Below, piece after piece: positions 1-12,105 of a stretch of 64,000 bases of DNA. The notes beneath the pieces are model-generated. The model had not been told where the DNA came from. It saw nothing but the letters and a program-made list of their open reading frames with translations, and ran no database searches. The stretch spans positions 99,830 through 163,829 of the forward strand of contig JAULAV010008741.1 in NCBI GenBank assembly GCA_030789695.1, written 5' to 3'. Source of the DNA: Scilla litardierei. Taxonomy: Eukaryota; Streptophyta; Magnoliopsida; Asparagales; Asparagaceae. Position 1 is the stretch's first letter. The number at the start of each line of letters is the position of its first letter. The position numbers and the translations under genes were made by a program.

Positions 1-905
1 TTGGCTATGAAATCTGATTTTCTTTGCACCATGCGTGGCTAATCTCCTTGTGCTATGGTTGTGATGTAATTAGGAGTATTTAGTTGATGAATTTCATGTC
101 TTTAGCCCTATTTTCATGTCAAAATCACTCGTAACATTGATTTCTACAACGTATTTGTTGGGTATTTGCTTATTGTCGATATTATTTACATCCCGTATGG
201 CTAGGCCCTGACAAGGCTAGCCAATTCATGTTCACTAATCTGAACTTATTGTTGCATTTATCGTTTAATGAAATCAATGTTGCTAGTGATGCGTATACGG
301 CCACTTTGACTAGTTTTCATCGTTTTATCTTCCGACGTCTTCGTGCCTTGACCGGACGGAGCGTTGAGCTATATAAAAGACATGATATTTCAGCGATTAT
401 TAACTCCTAATGAAATCACAACCGTAGCACATTCACTTCATATGCGTTGGTGTTGACATAGTTAGGGTGTCGTAATTATTGGTTTCTATATCTTTTCGCC
501 CTATTTTAATTGTATAATTCTTTGGCACGTTTTCATACGCTTGATCGCCATACTTTCCGACGTTCTCGTGCCCTGATCGGACGAAACGTTGAGTTATAGA
601 AAAGGTATTGATATTCATTGATTGCACACACCCTAACGAAATCAAACCCAACACATATTCCCCATACTTGTACCCCTACCAAAGTCACCGTAAATATCGT
701 AGGATTTTCATTTCTTATTCCATACTCTTGATCCTATATCTTCGTGTTTGATAGGTGGTTGGCTAACATCGTATTATTACTCTTTTCAGATTGACATTCG
801 TAGTTTTGCAGGTCAGTTGTCCCGTGGATTCGATACCTGGACTCACCAGGATATTACTTGCACGATCTCCTGCGCTTGGGAGTAGTTCTCACAACATTTG
901 AGACG
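1..905. other. Probable right end of an LTR retroelement, truncated by the window edge
   Basis: No coding region is convincing here. A block starting at about 331 (TCCGACGTCTTCGTGCC) recurs, diverged, at about 556, a 225-bp spacing, each followed by a similar GTTGAG and a later GAAATCA-containing stretch. Near 820-900 the text (GTGGATTCGATACCTGGACT, then CACCAGGATATTAC) resembles the end of many plant Ty3/gypsy LTRs, finishing in CACAACA just before the satellite starts. I infer the 3' part of an LTR inserted at the satellite border. The other LTR and a TSD cannot be seen, so family and strand are open. Confidence 0.4.
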
Positions 906-910
906 AGGCA

Positions 911-3900
911 GGTTCCAATGGACATTTGTGCAGATTTTTTTGAGCTCCGGACTATTTTCTATATTTTTGTATAACATGAATCTTTATATTAAATGATATG
1001 ATTTTTATAACCTAATTTGTCATCTCTTACTTTTTAGTTGAAGATAGCGATCTCCCAGTTTCAGTAAACATTTTTTGCGGATTTTTCTCAACCCCCGTGT
1101 ATTTTCTACATTTTCGAAAAGTAATGGATCTTTTTATTAATGAAATGATTTATATATCCTAATGTTGTCTTCTCTTATTTTTTTAGTTAAAGATGGCGAT
1201 CTGCTAGTTCCAACGGATATTTTTGCGTATATTTTTGAACTCGGTTCTATTTTTTAAATTTTATGGAAGATATAGAACTTTTTATTAAATAAAATGATTT
1301 TTATAGCTTACGTTTGTTTTTTTATTATTTTTTCAGTTGAAGATGGCGGTCTTATTATTGTCTTCTCTTATTTTTTTTAGTTGAAGATGGCGATATCTTG
1401 GTTCCAACAGACATTTTCGCAGATTTTTCTTTGCTTAAGACTATTTTCCTACATTTTCTGGAAGATATGTATCTTTTTATGAAATGATTTGATTTTTTGG
1501 CCTAATTTTGTCTTCACTTTTTTTAATTTGAAGATGGCGAACTCCGGGTTCCAATAGACATTTGTGCGGATATTTTTAGCTCCGGACAATTTTCTATATT
1601 TTGTACAACATGAATCTTTATATTAAATGATATGATTTTTATAACCTAATTTGTCATCTCTTATTTTTCAGTTGAAGATGTCGATCTCCCGATTCCAAGG
1701 GACATTTTGTCGGATTTTTCTAATCTTGGGGTTGTATTCTACATTTTCGATAAGTTATGGATCTTTTTAGTAAATGATATGATTTTAGGCCTAATTTTGT
1801 CTTCTTTTTTTAGTTCAGGATAGCGATTTCTCGTTTCTAAAGGACATTTTGCATATTATTCTGATCTCGAGACTATTTTCTTAGCTTTCTGGAAGATATA
1901 AATCTTTTTATTAAATGATATGATTTTTGGCCTAATTTTATCTTCTCTTATTTTTAAGTTGAAGATGGCGATCTCCCTGTTCCAACGGATATTTTTACGG
2001 ATTTTTCTAAGCTCGGTGCTATTTTCTACATTTATATAAATGATATAATTTTTATCATCTACATTCGTCTTCTCTTAATTTTTTTAGTTGAAGATTGTGA
2101 TCTCCCGGTTCCAATGGACATTTTTGCGGATTTTTCTTAGCTTGAGTTTGTTGTTCTACATTTTCTGAATGATATGTATATTTTTATGAAATGATATGAT
2201 TTTTTTGTCCGAATTTTGTCTTCTCTATTTTTCAGAAGAAGTTGACAATTTCTTGGATCCACTAGAGATTTTTGCAGATTTTTCTGAGCTCGAGGCTATT
2301 TATACAGTTAATTGAGGATATTGATCTTTTTATTAAATGATGATTTTTATAGCCTAAGTTTTTCTTCGCTTATTTTTTAGTTGAAGATGGCGATCTCCCG
2401 GTTCCAACGGACATTTTTGCGGATTTTTCTGACCTGAGCCAATTTTCTATATTTTCTGAAATATATGGAACTTTTTATTAAATAATATAGTTTATGCCGA
2501 ATTTTGTCTTCACTTGTTTTTCCATTGAATATGGAAATCTCTCGGTTCCAACAGACCTTTTTACGAATTTTTCTTAGCTCCTGTCAATTTTCTACATTTT
2601 TTGTAAGACATGGATTTTTATATTAAATGATATAATATTTATAGCCTAATTTTGTATTCTCTTATTTCTCTGTTGAAGATGGCGATCTCCCGGTTCCATG
2701 GACATTTGGGCGGATTTTTCTGAGCTTGTGACTATTTTACACAGTTTATTGAAGATATGTATCTTTTTATTAAATGAGATGATTTTTATTACCTAATTTT
2801 GTCTTCTCTTATTTTTTTAGTTGAAAATGTCGATCTCCCGGTTCCAACAAAATTTTTTGCCGATTTTTCTAAACTCCGATCAATTTTCTACCTTTTCTAT
2901 TAGATATGAATCTATATATTAAATGATACGATTTTATTGCCTAATTTTGTCTTCTCTTATTTTTTCGTTGAAGTTGGTAAACTGACAGTTCCAACAGACA
3001 TTTTTGCATATTTTTCTGTACTCCGGGCTATTTTCTACATTTTCTGTAAGCATGAATATGAATAATAAATTATAGGATTTTTATAGCCTACGTTTGTCTT
3101 CTCTTATTTTTAGTTGAAGATGGTAATCTCCCGTTTCCAACGGACATTTTTGAGTATTTTTCGTAGTTCGGGGCTATTTTCTAAATTTTCGGGAACATAC
3201 GAAACTTTTTATTAAATGATATAAATTTTTGGCCTAATTTTGTTTTCATTTATTTTTTCTTTGAAGATGGCAATCTTCCGGTTTTAACAGACATTTTTAC
3301 GGATTTTTCTGAGCTCCAAACTGTTTTCTATTTCTGGAAGATATGAAACTTTTTATTAATTGATATAAATTTTATAGCCAAAGTTTGTCTTCCCTTATTT
3401 TTTAAGTTGAAGATGGCGATCTCCCGGTTCAATGGATATTTTTACGAATTTTTCTGACCTCGTGTCTATTTTCTATATTTTCTAGAAGATACTTTTCTTT
3501 TTATTAAATGATACGATTTTGGGCCTAATTTTGTCTTCTCTTATTTTTCAGATGAAGATGGCGATCTCCCGGTTCCAACAGACATTTTTGCGGATTTTTC
3601 TGATCTACGCGCTATTTATTATATTTTTGTAAGATATGTATATTTTAATTAAATGATATGATTTTATAGCCTAATTTGGTCTTCCCGTATTTTTTAGTTG
3701 AAAATGACGATTTCCCGATGGACATTTTTCCGGATTTTTCTGAGCTCGTGGCTATTTTTTACATTTTATTGAAGATATGGATCTTTTTATTAAATGAAAT
3801 GATTTTTGTAGCCTAATTTTGTCTTCTCTTTTCTTCTGTTGAACTTGGCGATCTCCCGGTTCCAACAGACATATTTGCGATCTCCGGGTTCCAACAGACA

Positions 3901-4797
3901 TATTTCCTCGGAATAGTTTTCTACATTTTGGGAAACTTATGGATCTTTATATTAAATGATATAATTTTTTGGCCTAATTTTGTCTTCTCTTATTTTTTTG
4001 AAGATGGCGAACTTCCGGGTCCAACGGACATTTTTGCATATTTTTCTAAGCTCGAGAATATTTTCTACAGTTTATTGAAGATGTGGTTCATTTTATAAAA
4101 CGATATGATTTTTATAGACTAAGTTTGTCTTCTCTTATTTTCAGTTGAAGACGGTGATATCCCGTTTCCAACGGAATTTTTTGTGTATTTTTCTGATCTC
4201 GAGGCTATTTACTAAATTGTATAAAAGATATGCATCTTTTTATTAAATGTATTATTTTTATAGCATAAGCTTGTCTTCTCTTATTTTTTTCGTTGAATAT
4301 GGCGAGCTCTTGGTTCCAACAGACATTTTGTGGATTTTTCTGAGGTTGGGGCTATTTTATACAAGTTATTGAAGATATAATCATTTTATTAAATGATATG
4401 CTTTTTATAGTCTAATTTTGTCTTATCTTCAAATGGAGATGGCGATTTTTCGATTCAAACGGACATTTTTTACGGATATTTCTGAGCTCGAGATGATTTT
4501 TCTACATTTTCTCGAAGATATGGATAATTTTATTAAATGATATGAATTTTTTGGCCTAATTTTGTCTTCTCTTATTTTTTTCGTAGCAGATAATGATCTC
4601 CCGGTTTCAATGAAGATTTTTGCGGGATTTTTCTTAGCTCCGCGCTATTTTCTAAATTTTTTGTAAGATAAGAATCTTTATATTAAATGTTATGATTTTT
4701 ATAGCCTAATTTTGTCTTCATTAATTTTTCAATTGAAAATGGCGATCTCCTGGTTCCAACAGACATTTTTAGGAATTTTTCTGAGCTCGGTACAATT
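911..4797. repeat. AT-rich tandem satellite, about 145-bp monomer, left block
   Basis: About 27 diverged tandem monomers. Each holds a core GAAGATGGCGATCTCCCGG, then TTCCAACGGACATTTTTGCG, GATTTTTCTGAGCTC, a CTATTTTCTACATTTT block, GATATGGATCTTTTTATTAA, ATGATATGATTTTTATAGCC and TAATTTTGTCTTCTCTTATT. Core starts are mostly 140-150 bp apart (for example 921, 1067, 1215, then 1410, 1556, 1701). Local rearrangements are visible: a short monomer near 1340-1390 and a duplicated core near 3850-3900. The block ends at the target site of element A. Confidence 0.93.
4793..4797. repeat. Target-site duplication of element A, left copy (CAATT)
   Basis: CAATT directly precedes TGTTGG of the 5' LTR and recurs at 16340-16344 after the 3' LTR. 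Joining the flanks restores a normal satellite monomer. Confidence 0.95.
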
Positions 4798-5223
4798 TGT
4801 TGGATATTGGACTCCCCGGATTTGGTTTTAGATGATGAACAAACATAAATATATCGTGAACTAACAATTTGTGAGCGCAGTTATGGAGATCGTCGCCAAA
4901 TTCATATGAACATCCAAAACGACATCTCGAGACTTCTCAAAGCACGTGATCGTATGCCTAAAGCTTCGTTGAAGCTTATGGACCATTTTAGAAGTCATGA
5001 AGATTCGATTGAAGCTATTGAAGACGGTATCGTCAAGTTTTATTTATAGTCTTTATGCTTCTTTCGTAGAATGTTAAGCCTTGAGTAGGTCTTACGGTTT
5101 AAATCTTCATAACGCTCCTATCTTAGCTCTAGGATCTTAGTAGAAGTCCATACAAACTTTCCCGAAGCTTCGCGCTTCGATTCACGACTTCTTGTGCATG
5201 TTAGTTGGTTCAAGAAGAAGAAC

Positions 5224-5870
5224 TGACCGACTAGATTGTGATCTAGTCGGTCGGCAAAGCTTCTTGGACCGAATAGTTTTTGTCAGTCAATTCTAAGCTC
5301 TTTACTGTTTACAGTTAGTCGGTCTAAGTTGACTCACCGACCGACTAGTTTGTGAACTAGTCGGTCAGTGATGCTTCTGTGACCGACTAGTTGAGCTTTC
5401 CCTGTACATGCAACTTTGAGCCTGAGCTACTGTTTATCATTAGTCGGTCTGTGTTCATTGATCGACCGACTAGTTGATGAACTAGTCGGTCAACTTTCCT
5501 TCTTGGACCGACTAGTTGAGCTTTACTGTACATGCCAATTTTCACCTAACTTACTGTTTATCGTTAGTCGGTCTATGTACATTTGGCGACCGACTAGTTG
5601 ATGAACTAGTCGGTCAACATTTGTTCTTGGACCGACTAAATCAATTTGTGCTCAGACTTCAGTTTTATCTCTTAGTCGGTCTTAGTTAAGTAACCGACCG
5701 ACTAGTTGTGAAACTAGTCGGTCAGCTACTCTTCTTGGACCGACTAGTTCCTTTTGTCTGAACTTCGACCTTTTCTCTGTTCTCTCATTAGTTGGTCTAC
5801 ATTGATTGACCGACCGACTAGTTAATGAACTAGTCGGTCGGTGGTTTTCTTTGACCGACTAGTTGGGTTC
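5224..5870. repeat. Array of palindromes with arms GACCGACTAG / CTAGTCGGTC in the LTR of A
   Basis: Near-perfect inverted repeats (12-bp arms GACCGACTAGTT and AACTAGTCGGTC with a 4-base loop, often GATG) begin near 5224, 5338, 5463, 5588, 5697 and 5811, spaced about 110-125 bp. Between them lie further half-sites (TTAGTCGGTC and GGACCGACTAG). The array lies just upstream of the TATA box, that is in U3, so a regulatory role is plausible but unproven. Confidence 0.9.
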
Positions 5871-5928
5871 AGAAAAGAGCCGTTGGAGCATTTAATGACT
5901 CGAATTTCTCTCTCTCTCTCCTCTATCC

Positions 5929-5936
5929 TATAAATA
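5929..5936 (+). promoter_or_regulatory. TATA box in the 5' LTR of A
   Basis: TATAAATA follows a CT-rich run (CTCTCTCTCCTCTATCC) and the palindrome array. It is the best LTR promoter candidate and would start RNA roughly 700 bp before the LTR end. Confidence 0.7.
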
Positions 5937-6660
5937 CTTATTGAGCTGCATTCATTGCACTCAAGGCTGATATTATTGCAAGTTTAGAGATCAAGAGAAA
6001 TCATTCCAAGCTCATTCAAAGCTCTTTCATTCCATTCAATAATCTCTCCTCACTCTTACTTCCAAAGAGAGATTCATTGAGTGTGAAACCTTCCAAGCCA
6101 AGTGATTGATCCTAGGTCACCAACAACCCCATAGCTCTCCATCGCTGATCTACATCTTGGAGCTAGGGTTTGGTGCCTTCATCTTCCCCAAAATCATCCT
6201 TGCCCTAATTTGTAAGTGTACTGAAGGCATATTTATTTTGTGGTAAGTTATTCTATTTCATTTACTTTCAGTTTGTAAGTGTTTATCTCTCGGTTGTGAG
6301 AGTTGTGTTTGTGATCCTGGGTTGTGGGAGTCACAAATTACTTTGTGTATGATTTGACTTGGTGAAGGTTCTTCACAAGTATTTCATAGTGGAAATCTTG
6401 AGTTAGGGTTTCTAACTCAAGTATAAGGAGGGGATCCGGGTGGTTGGGACGTAGGATCACCGGGAACAAGTCGGAGAGACTTGGGTGGATCCGAACCCAG
6501 TAATATCGTTGTTTGCGATTGTTTCTTTGTTGTCTAACATTTACTTTTCCGCATTGTTTGGTAGAGTTTGCAAGTAATTAGGAATTGTACTCCTTGTTAT
6601 TTTAAAGTACTATTCACACCCCCTCTAGTACTTGTGCAGTAGCTTAGTAGGGCATTACAT

Positions 6661-6678
6661 TTGGTATAAGAGCCAAGT
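6661..6678 (+). other. Primer-binding site of A (tRNA-iMet type)
   Basis: TTGGTATAAGAGCCAAG begins two bases after the 5' LTR and differs by one base from the usual TGGTATCAGAGC primer site. Confidence 0.85.
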
Positions 6679-6686
6679 CTATAGCT

Positions 6687-8933
6687 ATGTCTGCCAACGA
6701 CAACAAGACCGTTCGTCCACCTTCCGACTATAGAACCTTCAAGAACCGTGAAGGAGCGTCTTCGGTAATGGAAGGACATTCCTCAATGAGGCCTCCATTC
6801 TTCAACGGTACCAACTACGGGTACTGGAAATGTCGGATGAAAACTTTCATCCGGAGTGCTTCACTATGGAGGACCACGATGAAGGAATATGTCGAGCCCA
6901 CCGAAGAAGATTTCGAGAAATGGACTCCTGTGGAGGTCGTCGCGGAGGTAAGCAATGCCAAGGCAATGAACGCCTTGCAATGTGCTTTGGAGCCCGAGGA
7001 TTTCAACAAGATATGCACATGTAAGAGTGCATATCAAATATAGAACTCCCTCCTCATCTTACATGAAGGGACGAGTAGGGTAAGAGACTCTAAACTCGTT
7101 GTAGTTAATAAAGATTACGAGATGTTTCATATGCTACAGGGTGAGAAGATGAAGGAGTATTATGCTCGCTTCGTCGACATCATAAACGAGTTAGAGGCTC
7201 TCGGCAAATCCTACACCCAAAAGGAGAAATGTTCGAAGCTTATAGAAGGACTTCCTTCTAGTTGGGAAAAGCGCACCTTCGCCATCGAGGAAGGTAACGA
7301 TATGAACAAGTATACCGTTGTTCAACTAATGGGTACCTTGATGTCTTATGAGGTACGCAAGGATAGCAAGTTGAAGTTGCAGGAAAAGATGAAGTCCTAC
7401 CTAAAGCAAGACGAGCCAAAGAAGAAGGCTATTGCTTTCAAGGCCGCTCCATCCGCATCCACATCAACCGATGATGAAAACTCGGAAGACGAGTTGGACT
7501 TGGAGTCCATGGCACTCATGGCCAAGAAGTTCAACCGGTTCTTCCGGAAAGGTAACTTCAAAAACAAATCGAAGTTCAATTCATTTACCGCCTCCTCTCC
7601 TTTGTGTTTCAAATGCAACAAGCCAGGACACATGAAAGCGGAGTGTCCTCTAAACAAGCAAAAGGAGAAGTGGAAGGCGCCTAAATTCGACAAGTCCAAG
7701 AAGTACAAAAAAGGGTACAAAAAGGGGCTTGTCGGGGAAACATTCACCGACTCCGAGGATTCCTCAAGCGGAGAGTCGGACGATGAGCAAGTGGAACGGG
7801 CACACATGTGCTTCATGGCAAGAGAGGAGCATGATCAAGGATCTTCCTCTTCCGATGATAGCGACAACGAAGGCGATGAGGTAACTATGGATGACCTTAG
7901 GAATGCTAATTCTCAATTGTGGTCTAAGTATACTAAATTAGTAAATAGGTATACTAAAGTAAAAGATGACTTAGCTAGCATTCAAACCTCGCCTAAAACT
8001 ATCATTACCAACAACGACACCATTGTTGAAGGGTTGAAGAATGAGATTGTTAATCTCAAGACTCAACTTGAACATGTTAGCATTGAGGATCCGGAGGAAC
8101 CCAAAATAGCGGATTTGACTTCTCAAAACTCGACTTTGAGTATTGAGAATGAGAATCTTAAATCTCGTGTTTATGTGCTCACATCGCAAGTATCCACTTT
8201 GGAAGCTTCTATGCGTTCTCTCACCGAGAAATATGAGAACACATTAGGCCGAATTAATAAATTCAATAAGGGTAAGGACCATTTGGATAAAATCCTAAGT
8301 GACTTACTTCCGGCCAATCACCACATTGGCTTGGGGTATACAATGGGAAGTTCAACCAAATCGGCCACTACTTTTGTTAGGCCAACTTCCGGTGACTCAA
8401 CGAGTGGTAGCAAACACTCTATTGGTAGTTCATCTACCAATGGTGCTTCCACCTCGTCCACACCCTCTTTCGGAAAGAAACCCACTTTGGGTGGACCTCT
8501 AAAGAAGGGCCATGCCTACATGTACACCAATACTATGCCACGTAGGAACACACGTCCAACTCCACCGGCTCACACATATGATGATTTCTATGCTACACGT
8601 TCACGGGCATGTGCACACCATGTGAGACACCCTCACGCACGTGTTCCTCCACATGCATATGTTCACCCACATCATCGTATGAATAATTATCCACATGCAC
8701 CATTCCATCATGTTCCTTATGCCTATCCACGACATGCATCACGTAGAAACCAACAACGCATGCATGCACCCAATAGGATGAGGGATCCCAAAATATTCAC
8801 AATTTGGAGCCCAAAGAACACAAGCATGGATGAAAAACAAGTTTACATGAATGCTTATTTTTCGGATGTTGTGCATAGTAGAAATTATGTGGGGAAGTCT
8901 AAGTCCAATTGGACTTGGCTTCCAAAGGTCTAA
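6687..8933 (+). pseudogene. gag: gag of element A, broken by one stop codon
   Basis: Capsid-nucleocapsid polyprotein of a copia element, about 748 residues. The frame is open from ATG 6687 except for TAG at 7041-7043 (after SAYQI), which probably replaced a Trp codon since the same frame continues with recognisable gag. The N-terminal part has the motif FNGTNYGYWKCRMKTFI. A zinc knuckle C-x2-C-x4-H-x4-C (CFKCNKPGHMKAEC) is at 7605-7646. It is followed by an acidic/Ser-rich stretch, a predicted coiled coil (about 7900-8280) and a His-rich tail (about 8600-8760). The large size suits SIRE-type gag. The stop would leave a 118-residue fragment. Confidence 0.85.
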
Positions 8934-9046
8934 TCTTTTGGACCCAATGACCTTGGGTACCATGATATGAAATTTTCTATCTTTAGGTACTGAAGGAAAA
9001 GAAAAAGAAAAGGAGCAACAAATTTAAATTTAGCTCCAAGGGGAAT

Positions 9047-9379
9047 TAGATACTCGATAGCGGGTGTTCAAAACACATGACGGGTGACGCTCAATTGCTC
9101 TCCGGAGTGGTTCCCATGGAAATTGGAAACCGCGTCGTATTTGGAGGCAACGAGAGCGGAACCATCATAGGTGTTGGTAAAGTGGGTAATCCTTCTAAAC
9201 CCCTTATATGTGTTGTTTACCTTGTTAAAGGATTAAACCACAATCTTATTTCAATAAGTCAACTTTATGACAAAGGTTACAAAGTTAACTTTGCGAAAGG
9301 AATGTGCCATATTTTAAGAAAAGATAATAATGAATTATTGTTTTCCGGCACACGCTATAAGGATATATATATATCCTAG
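9047..9379 (+). pseudogene. Aspartic protease region of A pol
   Basis: The retroviral-type aspartic protease that would cut the polyprotein. The active-site triad Asp-Ser-Gly lies at 9056-9064 within ILDSGCSKHMTGD. The codon just before it, at 9047-9049, is TAG where related elements have Trp. The frame runs to a TAG at 9377-9379 that is reached only because of a length change in the TA run at about 9364-9373: the correct continuation (LDLPRSHEQCL) is in the next frame. Gag ends at 8933 in a third frame. Confidence 0.8.
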
Positions 9380-10842
9380 ATCTTCCAAGATCACATGAAC
9401 AATGTCTTATTGCCAACACAAGTGAACAACACTTATGGCATCGACGTTTTGGTCATGTGAACTTTGGAACACTTTTTAAGCTTTCCAAGTTAAATTCTAT
9501 TAGAGGCTTCCCTAAGCTTGTCTTTCAAAAGAAAAGCTTTTATGACTCGTGTCAACGAGGTAAGCTTCCAAAATCTTCATTTAAACCTAAGAAAAGCATT
9601 TCTTCTAAGCAGCCTCTAGAGCTATTACATCTAGATTTATTTGGGTCAACTAGAGTTGCTTCATTAGGTAATGCTAGATATGGACTTGTCATCGTTGATG
9701 ACTTTTCAAGATTTACTTGGGTATTTTCATTATGTAATAAAAATGAAGCTTTTGAAAACTTCACAATTTTTGTTAAGAAAGTACAAAATCTCTTAGGAAC
9801 CACCATTGTCACTATTCGTAGTGATCATGGAGGTGAATTTGAGAATGAGTCTTTTGAGACATTTTGTGATGAAGTTGGTATTACACACACCTTCTCTTTC
9901 CCTCGCGCATCTCCTCAAAATGGTGTTGTTGAGAGAAAGAATAGGACGCAAGTGGAGTGTGCTCGCACTATGCTTGATGATAGCCAACTTGGCCATCAAT
10001 TTTGGGCGGAAGCGGTACACACAGCTTGCTATGTGTTTAATAGAATACTTTTGAGGCCAGGCACTAAACAAACTTGTTATGAATTGTTGTTTGGTAGGTT
10101 GCCTCAAGTTAAACATTTTCGTGTTTTTGGTTCAAAATGTTTTATTAAGAACACGTATGGTAGTTTGGACAAATTCGATCCAAGATCTGATGAGGGGATT
10201 TTTGTTGGATATTCTTCGCGTAGCAAAGCCTACCGGATATACAACAAACGAACCTCAACGATCGAGGAATCACTTCATGTTTCATTTAATGAAGGATTTG
10301 TTCCAACTAGAATTACTAATGATGATGACTCCATGGATGTCTTATGTGATTCAATTGGTAATTCTAACTCTATTGATTCTATTGATTCTATTGCGACTAA
10401 CCATACTAATGAAGTTGTTGAGAATGTTCCTAGTGATCAAGGTATTCCCAAACGACTTCATACCGTTCGTGACCATCCTCATGAGCAAGTCATTGGCAAT
10501 ATCCATGATAGTGTCAAGACGAGATCACAAGTGAACTACTTCGCTCATTGTGCCTTTGCCTCCTCGATTGAGCCAAAGAATGTTAATGTAGCGTGTGAAG
10601 ATGGTGCTTGGATCTTAGCCATGGAGGAGGAACTCATTCAATTCGAGAGGAATGAGGTTTGGGAGCTTGTTCCATTGCCATCGAAGAACCACACCGTCAT
10701 AGGGACAAAGTGGATCTTCAAGAACAAAACCGACGAAAACCAAGTCGTCGTCCGGAACAAAGCTCGGTTAGTTGCTCAAGGCTACCGTCAAGAGGAAGGT
10801 ATTGATTTCGAAGAATCCTTCGCTCCGGTAGATAGATTATAA
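9380..10842 (+). pseudogene. pol: Integrase and N-terminal RT of A pol
   Basis: Integrase inserts the cDNA into the genome. The His-His part of the zinc domain (LWHRRFGHVN) starts near 9433. The first Cys of the CxxC pair appears replaced by Tyr (YDSC at 9541). The catalytic triad is visible: Asp at 9634 (LDLFG), Asp at 9823 (SDHGGEF) and Glu at 9931 (GVVERKNR). The fingers region of copia RT follows (WELVPLPSKNHTVIGTKWIF). The frame stops at TAA 10840-10842, where related proteins have Glu. It is in the same frame as the downstream RT part, so this is a nonsense change, not a frameshift. Confidence 0.85.
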
Positions 10843-12105
10843 TCAATTAGATTATTATTGTCTTTTGCATGTCATAAGGATTTTAAATTATTTCAAATGG
10901 ATGTAAAAAGTGCATTTTTAAACAGAGATGTTGTTGAGGAAGTTTATGTTTCTTAACCTCCGGGTTTTATAAATGAAAAATTTCCAAATCATGTTTTTAA
11001 ACTTAAGAAAGCTCTTTACGGTTTGAGACAAGCTCCTCGAGCTTGGTATGACCGTCTAAAGAATTTTCTTTTGGATTTAGGATTTAAAATGGGAGAAGTT
11101 GATTCCACATTATGTGTTAAGTATTCGAATAATGATATAATTTTAGTTCAAATATATGTTGATGATATCATTTTTGGTGCTACTAACTTTACTCTTTGCG
11201 AAGAGTTTTCTAATGTGATGAAGGATCAATTTGAGATGAGCCACATGGGTGAGCTCAAATATTTCTTAGGTCTCCAAATTCGCCAAATGGACGATGCAAT
11301 CTTCATCCACCAAACGAAGTATACGGTGGAGTTGCTAAAGCGATTTGGAATGGAGAATGCCTCCGGAAAGAAGACTCCAATGAGCACGACTACGCATCTT
11401 GATAAGGATACGGGCGGTAAGGATGTAGACATTCATCTATATCGAGGTATGATTGGTAGTTTACTTTATCTTACCGCAAGTAGGCCCGATATTATGTTTG
11501 CCGTATGCGTATGTGCTCGTTATCAGTCCCAACCTAAGGAGTCACACTTAGTAGCGGTAAAACGTATTTTCCGTTATCTAAGTTATACACTTGATTTTGG
11601 ATTACTTTATCCAAAATCTAGCTTATATGAGTTAATCTCATATAGTGATGCCGATTATGCGGGATGCAAATCCGACAGGAAAAGTACTAGTGGCACTTGC
11701 CATTTTATAGGAAATTCTCTTGTCTCTTGGTTTTCCAAGAAGCAGAATTCCGTATCACTTTCAACCACCGAGGCGGAATACATTGCCGCCAGTGCCGCGT
11801 GTGCTCAAGTTCTTTGGATGAGACACACACTTAAAGACTTTGGTATAAACTGTGATACTTGCCCTATCATGGTTGACAACCAAAGTGCAATATGTCTTTC
11901 CAAGAACCCGGTACACCATTCCCGTTCGAAACACATAGATGTCCGACACCATTTCTTAGATGATCATGTTGCTAAAAAGGACATCATATTAGTGTACGTT
12001 GAAACCCAGAAGCAAATCACCGATATTTTCACGAAACCCCTAAAGGAGGACTCCTTTGTGCGGATACGTCGAGAATTGGGGATTATGGGTGAATCCGAGA
12101 TTTAG
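10843..12105 (+). pseudogene. pol: RT and RNase H of A pol
   Basis: Copia reverse transcriptase palm and RNase H. The frame is the same as upstream, with a second nonsense codon TAA at 10954-10956 in the motif V-S-stop-PPGF (usually Gln). The catalytic YVDD box is at 11155-11166. RT then runs through YFLGLQIRQMDD and the SRPDIMFAV motif. RNase H residues include the Asp of SYSDADYAG and the TTEAEYIA helix, and the end is EIMG-like followed by TAG 12105. With both stops neither RT nor RNase H can be made as one polyprotein. Confidence 0.88.

Larger units (their letters stand above)
4798..6659 (+). repeat. 5' LTR of element A
   Basis: 1862 bp, starting TGTTGGATATTGG and ending GGGCATTACA; matched by 14479-16339. 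It contains a palindrome array (5224-5870), a TATA box near 5929 and a downstream transcribed part with CT-rich leader sequence. Confidence 0.96.

Noticed and set aside
5416..5601. 61-codon frame in the LTR of A, repeated at 15096-15281
   Set aside because: It is a translation of the palindrome array; its repeat in both LTRs follows from the LTR structure.
5224..5870. Regular palindromic repeats with unique spacers, CRISPR-like at first sight
   Set aside because: Spacing is 110-125 bp, spacers resemble each other, the array lies in both LTRs of a plant retrotransposon, and there are no cas genes.
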